Positions 17,417 to 26,535 of a DNA stretch of 64,000 nucleotides are shown here, one piece after another. Within the stretch, counting starts at the first letter, position 1. Each line of letters begins with the position of its first letter. A program made the translations under genes and the position numbers. The stretch comes from Lachnospiraceae bacterium. GTDB taxonomy: Bacteria; Bacillota; Clostridia; Lachnospirales; Lachnospiraceae. The notes below the pieces were generated by a model that made no database searches, had not been told where the DNA came from, and was given only the letters and a program-made list of their open reading frames with translations. The stretch covers positions 90,376 to 154,375 of the forward strand of contig VSNM01000004.1 of NCBI GenBank assembly GCA_009774245.1, given 5' to 3'.

Positions 17417-19677
17417 TCACTTCGCTACGCTCTTCACCCTGTACTGCTTCTCCTCATACAATTTGCCGTCCGCAAGCGTCATCGCCTCCTTGAGCGTCAG
17501 CGCATCCCCCGCCTCCACGATACAGGTTCCCACTGACACTGTAATATTGTATGGCTTTTCGCTTCCCTCATTATATTTCCGAAACCTCTGATAGATCTAC
17601 TCGACAAAATCCCTCTCCCTGTCAGTCGGCAATGCAGGCACCGCCAGCGCAAACTCATCCCCGCCGACACGTCCGGCCAGCCCAGTGTCCGCAGCCACCT
17701 CCGTCAGAATCTCGCTGATTAATTTAATCGAGAAATCTCCCTCATCATGACCATACCTGTCATTGATAATCTTTAGATTATTCATGTCCACATAGGCCAC
17801 TAGCGTCCGCCCGCCGCTTTATTTCTCTCCAACAGCTTTTCTCCGGAATGATAAAAACCGCGGCGATTCTTAATGCCTGTCAGCACATCTGATTTTGACA
17901 GCGTGTCAAGCTGAATATTATTTTCCTTGAGCGTGATCAGGCTCTCCTCCAGCTGCCTCTGAATCTGCTCGTTGGCCTTCAAAAGCTCCAGCATCTTGAC
18001 CGCTGAGCCCATCTGATTGACGAGAAACTCCCCGTTCTCAAACAGCTTCTCCGTCATATCGCAGATCAGAATCCCATACAGCATCTCATTGGAAAACAGC
18101 GGCAGTACAACGAGCGACGTGCATCCCTTCCCCGGTTCGCTGTCCCTGAAAATCTCCGTGCTGCTCCGCTCCTGGTGTGCACCGAGAATGCTCTCCACGA
18201 CACCCTCCCTGCACACTGCCTTCAGATACAGCTTGTCCGGTATCACAAGCTCCTCACGCTCCAGGTGCATGATTGGCTTCTTAAACGCATAGAGATATGC
18301 ATTTTGGATATCAAGCCCTCCCAGATGCTCGAGCAGCACCGCATAACTCTGGTCATTTCCCTTCTCAAACTGCATGATATCCCTGACAAACAGCTTCATC
18401 ACATACTGCTCGTTCTCCCTTGACTCCGATATTCTGCCCAGACGCTGCTCCAATGCCATAACCGTCTTGTGATAAACGACGGACAGCATATCCTCAAGCT
18501 CAGAAAAGCAGTCTCCCTTTTTTCGAAATGCATGATACATTTGTTCTATATGTATCAGAAAATTTTCCATATCGGCATAATCCATCGCGTTATAGCCGAT
18601 AAACACATCCAGCAGTCTTATGATCTCAGCTCTCTGTTCCGCCGTCGATGTGCCTGCCTCATATCGATCGATGATCCTGTCCATCAGCTCCCTGTAGGTC
18701 GCCTTGATATCCGCGATGTTTTTATCATTTTCCTCCTTCTCATAACGGTAAAAGATTTCATTAAAATACAGATCGATATAATTTCTGTCGAGCCGCCTGT
18801 CATACTCCTCCCCGCCCTTTTTCATCACAGTCCCAAGAGAATCCCGCTTGATAAACTTCGTGGTTAGTACCTGATTGTCAACCTTCTCCCCATCAATCAT
18901 CCGCAGCGCTGTCTGCGGCGCATTCTCCCCCAGCTGCGCGGGATCTGCCCACACGGAGGAGAGTGGTGGTTCCATCTTTGCCGAGGACAGCATATTGTCA
19001 TATCCAAACACCTTGACATCCTTTCCGGGCATCCGCCCGTGCAGCTTCAGCGCCTCATAGAGGCCAATCGCCGTATCGTCATTGACACAAAATATTCCCT
19101 GCAGCTGCGGATTGTTTTCGATCAGGGTGTCAAAGGCCTCTCTTGAAAATCACGACAGATTTCCCTCCACAAAACAGTTCTCATCAAAGGACATATGATT
19201 TTCTTCCAGCACGCGGATAAACGTATTTTTGCGCTCCTTGGCATCCGTGTTTCCAGCCGGGCCGCCAACCATTCCCAGCTTTGTCATACCAAGCTCACGG
19301 ATCATGTATTTCATCGCATCGCTGATGCCATTGTAATTGTCATAATTGACGCTGACATACCCATCGATCTTCGACGCGACCAGCACACACGGGATATTGC
19401 TGTACCGGCCTACCATTTCCCTGATCCGCTCCGCTGTGGCATAACAGTCGATTGCTGTCCGCCATGATCAGCACTGCATCCAGACGCTCCCCCTCCGCAT
19501 AGGAGAACAGCGTATTATACTGATACTCATACATAATCTCTTTTCTTGTCGTGAGATCCCTGTCCAGATATTTTCCTGGAAAAATCACAAGCTTCACTCC
19601 GCTCCCCGGCAGACTAAAATCGAAAAACTGTCTGTAATTCCACTCGCCAGCATTCCCACTGTAAACGCCCTCTTCAT
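17417..19677 (-). pseudogene. Periplasmic-binding-protein-like sensor/diguanylate cyclase, disrupted
   Basis: One ancestral gene is spread over several frames. It starts MKRAFTVGMLASGITDS, continues through a LacI-type sugar-sensor domain (VSVNYDNYNGISDAMKYMI; CVNDDTAIGLYEALKLHG), a linker with a GAF-like region, and a GGDEF domain with the intact signature GRVGGDEFALAV, and ends at the TGA at 17417. At least five lesions are visible: a gap or frameshift near 19600, a one-base insertion near 19450, an in-frame TGA near 19152, a one-base loss near 17805 and an in-frame TAG near 17597. It would have made c-di-GMP in response to a ligand, but cannot now make a complete enzyme. Confidence 0.85.
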
Positions 19678-19709
19678 GTTTGTTACCTCACTCTCTCATA
19701 TACAAAGCA

Positions 19710-19740
19710 ACCCCCAAAAGTATCATCTACTTCTGGGGGT
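19710..19740 (-). terminator. Terminator after the S41 protease gene
   Basis: The stem ACCCCCAGAAGT/ACTTTTGGGGGT has a seven-base loop and TTGCTTTGT behind it on the minus strand. It lies 13 bases after the S41 peptidase stop codon. Confidence 0.8.
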
Positions 19741-19752
19741 ATCCTCCTAATC

Positions 19753-21042
19753 TCAGTGCATCATCTCAGCCAACACTTCCTTCGCTTTCTCCAGTTGATT
19801 ATCTGTCCCACTCTTATAAAGGTCTGCATCAAACTGGACTTCCACATCAGGTTCAATACCAATCCCGTGAATATTATTTCCGTTTGGCGTAAAATAGCTG
19901 CTCACTGTCAACTTGACCGCCGAACCATCTGACAGTTCGATCACCTTCTGGACGATTCCCTTTCCGAAGGTTGTGGTTCCCACGAGCCTGCCAATGCCAT
20001 AATCCTTCACTGCACCTGCAAGGATCTCCGAAGCGCTCGCACTATAACCGTTTGTGAGCACGACGAGGGGAACTTTGATCTCGTTCTCGCCATTGCAGGT
20101 GTACTCCTCGCGCTTGCCGTATTTGTCCTCCGTATATACAATCATTCCTTTGGGAAGGAGCATGCGGGAAATATCGCACACTGTCGAGAGATTTCCGCCG
20201 GGATTACTCCGCAGGTCGATGATCAACCCTTTCATTCCATCCGCCTTCGCCTGATTGTAGGCGCTCTCAAACTGTCCTGTAGTCACCAGATCAAACTCCG
20301 TGATCTGTATATATGCCATCCCGTTGTCATACATCTCATACTCGACCGTAGGACTCTCGATCTTTCTGCGCTCCACGCTGATGTCAATGGGCTCCGCCGC
20401 ATCCTCCCTGACAACTGTCAGCGTCACATACGTGTGCTCCTCGCCCTTGATCTTGCTCACGACATAGGATTTGTCCCTGCCCTGCATATCCTCATCGTCG
20501 ACCTTATAGATGTAGTCCCCCTGCATCAGGCCGCTCTCCTCAGCCGGCGTATTCCTGATCACCTTGCTGATCTGCACATAGCCGATATCCCCATCCTGAA
20601 TATACGCACCGATTCCATAATAGACGCCTTCTGTCTGCTGCTGCAGTGCAAGCAGCTCCTCGTTTGTATAATAGACACTGTACGGATCTTCCAGCGAATC
20701 CAGCAATCCCCTGTAAAGACCATCCTCCAGCGTTTCCTCCTCCACATCCTTCCAGAAGTATTTTCCGATCGTATCCTCCAGTACAGCAAGCTTACTCTCC
20801 ACGCTCGCATCGACGATACTCACCTTATCACCTGACTCCCGGGAGACGCTGCCTCCTGGAAAAACGACTCTGTAAACGCGCACCACACCTGCCATCCCGA
20901 GTGCCACTGCGACAGCCGCCAAAATTCCAGTCACCATTCCAAGAATGTAATATTTTGTGCTGGACTTCTGTTCTGGAGGATTCATTTGATTTCCTGACTG
21001 ATGATTCATCTCACCACTGCCATTCGAATATTGATTCTGCAT
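19753..21042 (-). CDS. S41 family C-terminal processing peptidase
   Basis: A 429-residue membrane-anchored serine protease. It has a cytoplasmic Asn/Gln-rich tail, one membrane helix (about 33-55), a PDZ domain (about 135-215, GYVQISKVIRNTPAEESGL) and the catalytic domain. NGYSASASEI (331-340) carries the nucleophile and TTFGKG (Lys361) the general base. These proteases trim extracytoplasmic proteins and, in spore formers, signalling proteins. The gene is the last of a minus-strand run CdaR-ftsE-ftsX-M23-S41 and is 46 bases after the M23 gene. In Bacillus ctpB also sits beside ftsEX genes, which supports the call. Confidence 0.92.
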   Translation of the reverse strand: MQNQYSNGSGEMNHQSGNQMNPPEQKSSTKYYILGMVTGILAAVAVALGMAGVVRVYRVVFPGGSVSRESGDKVSIVDASVESKLAVLEDTIGKYFWKDVEEETLEDGLYRGLLDSLEDPYSVYYTNEELLALQQQTEGVYYGIGAYIQDGDIGYVQISKVIRNTPAEESGLMQGDYIYKVDDEDMQGRDKSYVVSKIKGEEHTYVTLTVVREDAAEPIDISVERRKIESPTVEYEMYDNGMAYIQITEFDLVTTGQFESAYNQAKADGMKGLIIDLRSNPGGNLSTVCDISRMLLPKGMIVYTEDKYGKREEYTCNGENEIKVPLVVLTNGYSASASEILAGAVKDYGIGRLVGTTTFGKGIVQKVIELSDGSAVKLTVSSYFTPNGNNIHGIGIEPDVEVQFDADLYKSGTDNQLEKAKEVLAEMMH

Positions 21043-21088
21043 TTTTTGCCCTTCTATCTCTATCTCTTTTTCTCTCTCTATTTCCTTC

Positions 21089-22339
21089 TCACTTCAGATA
21101 ATTCCATGGACTAACATAGCTTCCATTTAAGCGCACGCCGAAATGAAGATGATTACCCGTCGATCTCCCCGTCGTGCCGACTGCCGCGATCTTCTGCCCC
21201 TTTGTGACCTCCGCCCCCTGCGAGACGTACAGCTTTGACGCGTGCATGTAGATTGTATACAGGTTGTCGCCATGGTCGATCATGACATAATTCCCCATCG
21301 ATGAACTGTATGCCGCAGCTACGACTGTGCCATTGTATGCCGCCAGAATCGGCGATCCGCCCGGCGCCGCCATGTCCACGCCGTTATGCATCGTCCTCGT
21401 CTTTAAGATCGGATGCTCATCTCTCATGCCAAAATCGTCCGATATGCGTGTATACGACGGCGCCGGCCATGCAAACATGCCGCCGTCATATTTCCTTTTG
21501 GTTCCGTTTGCCTCCTCCAGCTGCTTCTGGAGCGTCTTGGCAATCTGTTCCATCTCCTTGATCTCAGCTTCCTGCGCGGCAATCTCCGCCTCGTATTCCC
21601 TCACCAGCTGCTCGCGATTGTTGATATCCGCCTCATATGCATCGATATCTGCCTTCTTCTGTGCGATCAGACTCTCCATGGACGCCTCCTCAGCCTCCTC
21701 AGCCCTCTTCGCCTCCTCCAGAAGCTCCTGCTCAGATTCCAGCTGTGCCTTGCACACCTCCACATACTCTCTCGTCGTGCGGAACTCATCCAGCATGCGC
21801 CTGTCGGACGCTGATACCTTCTCCACATAATCCACACGGTTGAGCATATCCGCAAAAGATGCCGCATTCAGGATCGCCTCGAAGTAAAAATTGTCCCCAC
21901 GCTCATACATACTCCTGATCCGGACCTTCATATTCGCGTACTGGGCTTCTTCCCTTGCGACCGCCGCATCCAGTTCCTCCTGTGTCTGCGCGATCTCAAC
22001 CTCTTTCTGCGAGATCATCTCCTTGATCTCAGCTATTTTGGATTGTATCTCAGACAGGTTCCCATCCAGCTGGGTAACATACGCCGCAAGGTCCTTCTTT
22101 GACTGCTCCAGATCGTTAATGACCGCTTTCACGTCCGTGAGTCCTGACTGCATCTGCTTTTTCTGATTCTGCGCGTCCTTGATCTCCTGCTGCTTCTGCT
22201 CGATACTCTTTTTCAAATCCGACACTTCATCCGCGCGGCTGACCACAGGCCCGGAACACAAGCTCGCCGCAAGCACGACCACAGCCATAAACAGCATTGC
22301 TCTTCTTCTCATTCTTATATTAACATGCCTATACCGCAT
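21089..22339 (-). CDS. Murein hydrolase activator/M23 peptidase with coiled coil (EnvC-like)
   Basis: A 416-residue exported protein. It has a signal peptide (RMRRRAMLFMAVVVLAASLCSG), a long coiled coil (about 40-280, many Glu/Gln/Lys) and a C-terminal LytM/M23 domain with HNGVDMAAPGGSPI and HLHFGVRLNGSYV. The metal ligands H..D and HLH are present, so it may be an active endopeptidase rather than a pure activator. It follows ftsX by 60 bases; FtsEX typically controls such coiled-coil hydrolases across the membrane. Start: the ATG at 22339 has AGAGG eight bases upstream. An in-frame GTG at 22396 would disrupt the signal peptide. Confidence 0.9.
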   Translation of the reverse strand: MRYRHVNIRMRRRAMLFMAVVVLAASLCSGPVVSRADEVSDLKKSIEQKQQEIKDAQNQKKQMQSGLTDVKAVINDLEQSKKDLAAYVTQLDGNLSEIQSKIAEIKEMISQKEVEIAQTQEELDAAVAREEAQYANMKVRIRSMYERGDNFYFEAILNAASFADMLNRVDYVEKVSASDRRMLDEFRTTREYVEVCKAQLESEQELLEEAKRAEEAEEASMESLIAQKKADIDAYEADINNREQLVREYEAEIAAQEAEIKEMEQIAKTLQKQLEEANGTKRKYDGGMFAWPAPSYTRISDDFGMRDEHPILKTRTMHNGVDMAAPGGSPILAAYNGTVVAAAYSSSMGNYVMIDHGDNLYTIYMHASKLYVSQGAEVTKGQKIAAVGTTGRSTGNHLHFGVRLNGSYVSPWNYLK

Positions 22340-22399
22340 ATCCTTTGCCTCTCCCAGATCACATCTGCTCCGCCTTTGTGGTGAACTTCTTTTCACCCC

Positions 22400-23296
22400 T
22401 TAAACACTGAGATGTTTCCTCACTGTGGTGAAACTTCCGATAAAACCAATCCCCACACCCAGCCCGATACATACCGGCACAAGGTTCGAAAACACAGACT
22501 CTACTGGCAGAAACGCCAGGAGCTGTGACAATGACGGAAAGCGTCTCGCCACATACATCATCGCCTCATTGTAGATAAAATACACGCCGACCAACGGTAG
22601 AAAAGAACCGATCAGGCCGATCATGATTCCCTCGATCACAAACGGCGCACGCGTGAAAAAGTCCGTCGCACCGATATATTTCATAATCTGAATCTCTTCC
22701 TTTCTGACAGAAATACCGATGGAAACCGTATTGCTGATCAAAAAGATGGAGACCAGAAACAGGATCGCAATAATCCCGATCGAAACATAACCGATAATCG
22801 CATTGACACCTGTCAGCGCCTGTGCTGTCAGAAAGGACTGATTCACCTTCCTGACACCCTCGACCGACTCCAGATAAGTCACCAGCGACGACTGCATGGA
22901 CACATCACTCAGATAAATATCAAAATGCGCGCAGTCCTCCAGCGGATTCTCTGTAAAGATACTGATGTCACCAAAATTATTCTCCTCCGCAAACTGTGCC
23001 CATGTCTCCTCCGCAGACACAAACTCCACACTGCTGACCTCTGTCCTGCGCACGAGCATGCCGCGAATCTCCGCAACGCGCTCATCGCTCAGCCCCTCGT
23101 CGAGAAGCGCGCTGACACACAGTCCCTGCTCCGCATTCCTCACCATGTGCTGAAAGTTCGTGAGTATTGAATAAAACAGGCCAAACAGAAACAGACACGC
23201 TGAGATTGTCGCCACAGATGCCAGTGTAAACCACTTGTTTTTAAAAATATTTCGTATTCCCTGCCTGATGCAGTAAAATAATGTATTAATCCTCAT
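22400..23296 (-). CDS. ftsX: Cell-division protein FtsX
   Basis: A 298-residue permease-like protein with the FtsX layout: an N-terminal helix after INTLFYCIRQGIRNIFKNKW, an extracytoplasmic loop (about 50-160), then three C-terminal helices. It transmits ATP use by FtsE to cell-wall hydrolases outside the membrane. The ATG at 23296 overlaps the last codons of ftsE and has GGTGG upstream, so translation is coupled. The next gene encodes the probable partner hydrolase. Confidence 0.93.
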   Translation of the reverse strand: MRINTLFYCIRQGIRNIFKNKWFTLASVATISACLFLFGLFYSILTNFQHMVRNAEQGLCVSALLDEGLSDERVAEIRGMLVRRTEVSSVEFVSAEETWAQFAEENNFGDISIFTENPLEDCAHFDIYLSDVSMQSSLVTYLESVEGVRKVNQSFLTAQALTGVNAIIGYVSIGIIAILFLVSIFLISNTVSIGISVRKEEIQIMKYIGATDFFTRAPFVIEGIMIGLIGSFLPLVGVYFIYNEAMMYVARRFPSLSQLLAFLPVESVFSNLVPVCIGLGVGIGFIGSFTTVRKHLSV

Positions 23297-24023
23297 CGAT
23301 ATAACCACCTTTTTCCTCATCACTGACAATGATGCCTTTCTTCATTGTAATAACCCTTTTCTGCATGGCATTCACAATCTCGCGGTTATGTGTGACTACC
23401 AGAACGGTGGTTCCATTGTTATTTATTTTCTCCAGCAGGTTCATGATATCCCATGAGTTCTTGGGATCCAGGTTTCCTGTTGGCTCGTCTGCAAGCAATA
23501 TCTGTGGTTTGTTCACGAGCGCCCTCGCGAGCGCCACGCGCTGCTGCTCACCGCCGGAGAGCTGCTTCGGCCTCGCCTTGTACTTTCCCGCAAGCCCCAC
23601 TGTCGAGAGAATCGAGGGAACATTTCTCCTGATCTCCCTGTTTGGCATCTGGATAATGCGCTGCGCAAAGGCGACATTCTCATAGACATTCCTGTCCTTG
23701 AGCAGCCGGAAATCCTGAAACACGACGCCAAGACTCCTGCGGAATTTGGGAATCTGGCGCCTCCTGAGCCGCACCACATCTGTGCCGTTCACGATCACCC
23801 TCCCCGATGTGGGCAGCAGCTCCCGCAGAAGCAGCTTGATCAGCGTCGACTTCCCCGATCCACTATCCCCCACGATAAACACAAACTCTCCTTTATTTAT
23901 ATGCAGCGTGACGTCATTTAATGCCGGCACTCCTGCCGTGTATGCCTTGCTCACGTGCTCCATCACAATCGCCTTATCGCTGATGGCAGAGCCCGCGCGC
24001 CTTCTCGTTCCTGTAGTTTTCAA
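23286..24023 (-). CDS. ftsE: Cell-division ATP-binding protein FtsE
   Basis: A 245-residue ABC ATPase: Walker A GDSGSGKST, Q-loop in VVFQDFRLL, signature LSGGEQQRVALARAL, Walker B ILLADEPTGNLD and the switch His in VTHNREI. It partners FtsX. The start shown is a TTG, ten bases after AGGGGTG; it adds about 20 residues (KTTGTRRRAG...) relative to typical FtsE. The alternative ATG inside KAIVMEHVSK would give the standard length but has only a weak AAGG site. The upstream CdaR-like gene is 40 bases away. Confidence 0.92.
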   Translation of the reverse strand: MKTTGTRRRAGSAISDKAIVMEHVSKAYTAGVPALNDVTLHINKGEFVFIVGDSGSGKSTLIKLLLRELLPTSGRVIVNGTDVVRLRRRQIPKFRRSLGVVFQDFRLLKDRNVYENVAFAQRIIQMPNREIRRNVPSILSTVGLAGKYKARPKQLSGGEQQRVALARALVNKPQILLADEPTGNLDPKNSWDIMNLLEKINNNGTTVLVVTHNREIVNAMQKRVITMKKGIIVSDEEKGGYIDED

Positions 24024-24062
24024 AATCTAATTTCACCCCTAAATATATTAATCCTTTTTATT

Positions 24063-25151
24063 TTAGTATTCAAATGATTCCATGTATTTCATATAGCGCA
24101 CCACCATCAATGCGATCTTGAATGTGATCGCATCCTCAAAGATCCGCAGATCAAGCCCCGTGCTCTTCTGGAGCTTATCCAGTCTGTAGACAAGTGTGTT
24201 CCTGTGAATGAACAGCTGCCTCGAGGTCTCCGACACATTCAGGGAATTTTCAAAAAACTTGTTGATCGTAGTCAGTGTCTCCTCATCAAAGTCATCCGGA
24301 CTCTTTCCACCGAAGATCTCCTTGATAAACATCTTACAGAGCGGAATCGGCAGCTGATAGATCAAACGGCCGATGCCAAGCTCGCTGTACGCGATAATGT
24401 CCCTCTCGGCAAAAAAGATCTTGCCCACATCAAGCGCCATCTTTGCCTCCTTGTACGAGCGGCTGACCTCCTTGATCTCCTTGACATTCGTGCCGTAGGA
24501 AATATGCACGTTTCTGATGCCATCCTTGACGAGGCTGTCCTCGATCGCCCTCGCGTACTTGTCGATGTCGCGGTTTGTCTCATTGTCCGCGATCTCCTTG
24601 ACGACAATCACATTGTTCTCGTCAACCGCGGTCACAAAATCCCTGCCATTTTGGCCAAAGTTCTCCCGGACTTTTTCAAGAATATTGGTATCCTTTCCAT
24701 TGGGAGATTCCACGATCAGGACAGCGCGCTTCACATCCGTCTGTATATGAAGCTTCTTGGAGCGGCTGTAGATATCCACCAGCAGCAGATTGTCCAACAA
24801 CAGATTCTTGATGAAATTGTCCTTGTCGAACCGCTCCTTGTAGGCCACCATCAGATTCTGCAGTTGAAATGCCGCCATCTTTCCCACCATATAGGCATTC
24901 TCACCCGCATCGCTGGCAATCAGAATATACTCAAGCTGCTGATCGTCATAAATCTTGAAGAACTGGCAGCCTTGAATCTCCTGGCTGTCTGCTGCGGATT
25001 TCACGAACTCAAGCACTGAATTTTCGAAGCTGTTTCCGGTCGTTTTGGTGGAAGCCACCAATTTACCATCGATATCAGCCACAAACAGCTCGACTCTTGC
25101 AATCGCCTTGATCCCTTCGATGGTATTCTGCATGATCTGATTTGAAATCAT
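24063..25151 (-). CDS. CdaR/PucR-type transcriptional regulator
   Basis: A 362-residue regulator with an N-terminal sugar-diacid-recognition-like sensor (MISNQIMQNTIEGIKAIARV; DIDGKLVASTKTTG), a middle degenerate cyclase-like region (LIVESPNGKD) and a C-terminal PucR helix-turn-helix (NVSETSRQLFIHRNTLVYRL). It is probably a ligand-responsive activator. AAGGAGAG precedes the ATG. It is the first gene of the minus-strand run leading into ftsEX and diverges from the motility gene at 25436, so the 285-base gap holds both promoters. Confidence 0.85.
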   Translation of the reverse strand: MISNQIMQNTIEGIKAIARVELFVADIDGKLVASTKTTGNSFENSVLEFVKSAADSQEIQGCQFFKIYDDQQLEYILIASDAGENAYMVGKMAAFQLQNLMVAYKERFDKDNFIKNLLLDNLLLVDIYSRSKKLHIQTDVKRAVLIVESPNGKDTNILEKVRENFGQNGRDFVTAVDENNVIVVKEIADNETNRDIDKYARAIEDSLVKDGIRNVHISYGTNVKEIKEVSRSYKEAKMALDVGKIFFAERDIIAYSELGIGRLIYQLPIPLCKMFIKEIFGGKSPDDFDEETLTTINKFFENSLNVSETSRQLFIHRNTLVYRLDKLQKSTGLDLRIFEDAITFKIALMVVRYMKYMESFEY

Positions 25152-25350
25152 ATTGCACTCTCCTTCTTATACATTATCCACAAAAAATAACAGATGTCTC
25201 CTGCCCTTTTCCTCACATTCTATTTTTATTTTAATACATTTATACAAATAAATCTATAGCAAACAACAACTTTTTTATGCATTTTGGAAAATTTCTACAA
25301 AAAACGCTGCTTTTCACATCTTTATGCAAGATATACAAAAGATTTTCTGT

Positions 25351-25377
25351 TAAATTTTTGTGTGTTTCAGCCGAAAT
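25351..25377 (+). promoter_or_regulatory. Sigma-28 (SigD)-type promoter
   Basis: TAAA, a spacer of exactly 15 bases, then GCCGAAAT. This is very close to the motility sigma consensus TAAA-N15-GCCGATAA. It lies 59 bases before the YjfB-type motility gene, which is the class expected for this sigma factor. Confidence 0.75.
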
Positions 25378-25435
25378 ACATATTGTAGTATGAGAATCAT
25401 CTATATACTGCATTTCACCAAAGGAGGTTGGTAAT

Positions 25436-25627
25436 ATGGATATACCAGGACTTTCCATGCATATGGCCCAGTCAAATCTTCTGACGGATGTCGGCACCGC
25501 CATGCTGGCAAAATCGATGGAGCAGGCGGATGTCATCACCGCTTCCATGACGGAAATGCTGGATGCATCCGCTATGGAGCTCTCTGTCAATCCTGATATC
25601 GGTGCAAATATCGATATCAGCGTGTAG
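25436..25627 (+). CDS. YjfB family motility protein
   Basis: A 63-residue protein opening MDIPGLSMHMAQSNL and rich in Met, Ala and Asp, matching the small YjfB family found in flagellated Firmicutes. Molecular role is unknown. AAAGGAGG stands eight bases before the ATG, and a strong sigma-28-like promoter lies upstream. A terminator follows directly, so it is a single-gene unit. No flagellar structural genes are in the window. Confidence 0.85.
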   Translation: MDIPGLSMHMAQSNLLTDVGTAMLAKSMEQADVITASMTEMLDASAMELSVNPDIGANIDISV

Positions 25628-25634
25628 GAGACCT

Positions 25635-25659
25635 AAAACAGCCCTCCGGGGCTGTTTTT
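25635..25659 (+). terminator. Terminator after the YjfB gene
   Basis: AAAACAGCCC-TCC-GGGGCTGTTTTT hairpin with a T run, eight bases after the YjfB stop codon. The A run before it also allows action for the convergent CvfB gene. Confidence 0.9.
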
Positions 25660-25667
25660 CGTTATGG

Positions 25668-26510
25668 TCAGCGCACCAGCCGGATATCATCCGTCTCAAT
25701 GACAATCTTTCCATTTTTCAGCAGATTTCCCACTGCACGCTTAAACTCACTTTTGCTCATTCCCGTCTCGCGCCGGATCAACCCGGGATCGGCCTTGTCC
25801 GTAAAGGGCAGCACACCGTCAAAGCGGTCAATGATTTCCAGAATCCTCTCCGCATCCTTCCCGATCTGGAGATACGCCTTCTCTCGCACACTCAGATCGA
25901 TCTTTCCATCCTCCTTGACGCTGGTAACACGCGCTGTCACGACATCCCCCACCTTGATCTCCCCGTAAATCTCCCTCTGGGGAATCAGCGCGGAGAATCT
26001 GTCATCGACGGCGACAAAAGCGCCCATGTCCTCCCTGATCTCATATACTGTCCCGCGCACGACATCATCCTTCCTGTAGCCGCCGCCGCGCTCCAGATAG
26101 CGGTATACCTTCATCGTGGCAGCAAGACGGCTGCTCTTGTCCACGTAGATCGTCACAAGCACCTCATCCCCCTCCCTGACTTTAGCGGTCTGCTCTTTAT
26201 ATGGGAGCAGCACCTCCTTCTCAAGTCCCCAGTTGAGAAAGGCTCCGATCTTCGTCACCTGCGAAACCTTCAGTTTGCCCACTTCCCCCACACACAGCAA
26301 TGGGCTGTTCGTCGTAGCGATCAGTCTGTCCCTGGAATCCTTGTACAAAAACACTTCAAGCTGATCGCCAATCCTGCTGCCCTGCGGCACCTGCTTTATC
26401 GGCAGGAGCACCCTGTCATCCGCGGAAGCGTTGGGCGTCTCCCCGAGATACACGCCAAAATCCAGTTCCTTTACAATGATCAGCGACTGCTTCTTTCCTA
26501 ATTCAAACAT
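25668..26510 (-). CDS. CvfB family S1-like RNA-binding protein
   Basis: A 280-residue protein with repeated S1/OB-fold modules (GVYLGETPN; KIGAFLNWGLEKEVLLPYKEQ; DMGAFVAVDDRFSALIPQ) and a C-terminal winged helix (RRETGMSKSEFKRAVGNLLKNGKI), the layout of conserved virulence factor B. Relatives bind RNA and affect expression of exported products. GGAGG precedes the ATG. It is the last gene of the CPBP-MATE-CvfB run, 25 bases after the MATE gene. Confidence 0.9.
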   Translation of the reverse strand: MFELGKKQSLIIVKELDFGVYLGETPNASADDRVLLPIKQVPQGSRIGDQLEVFLYKDSRDRLIATTNSPLLCVGEVGKLKVSQVTKIGAFLNWGLEKEVLLPYKEQTAKVREGDEVLVTIYVDKSSRLAATMKVYRYLERGGGYRKDDVVRGTVYEIREDMGAFVAVDDRFSALIPQREIYGEIKVGDVVTARVTSVKEDGKIDLSVREKAYLQIGKDAERILEIIDRFDGVLPFTDKADPGLIRRETGMSKSEFKRAVGNLLKNGKIVIETDDIRLVR

Positions 26511-26535
26511 ATTTTTTTACCTCCATAATACGCCC

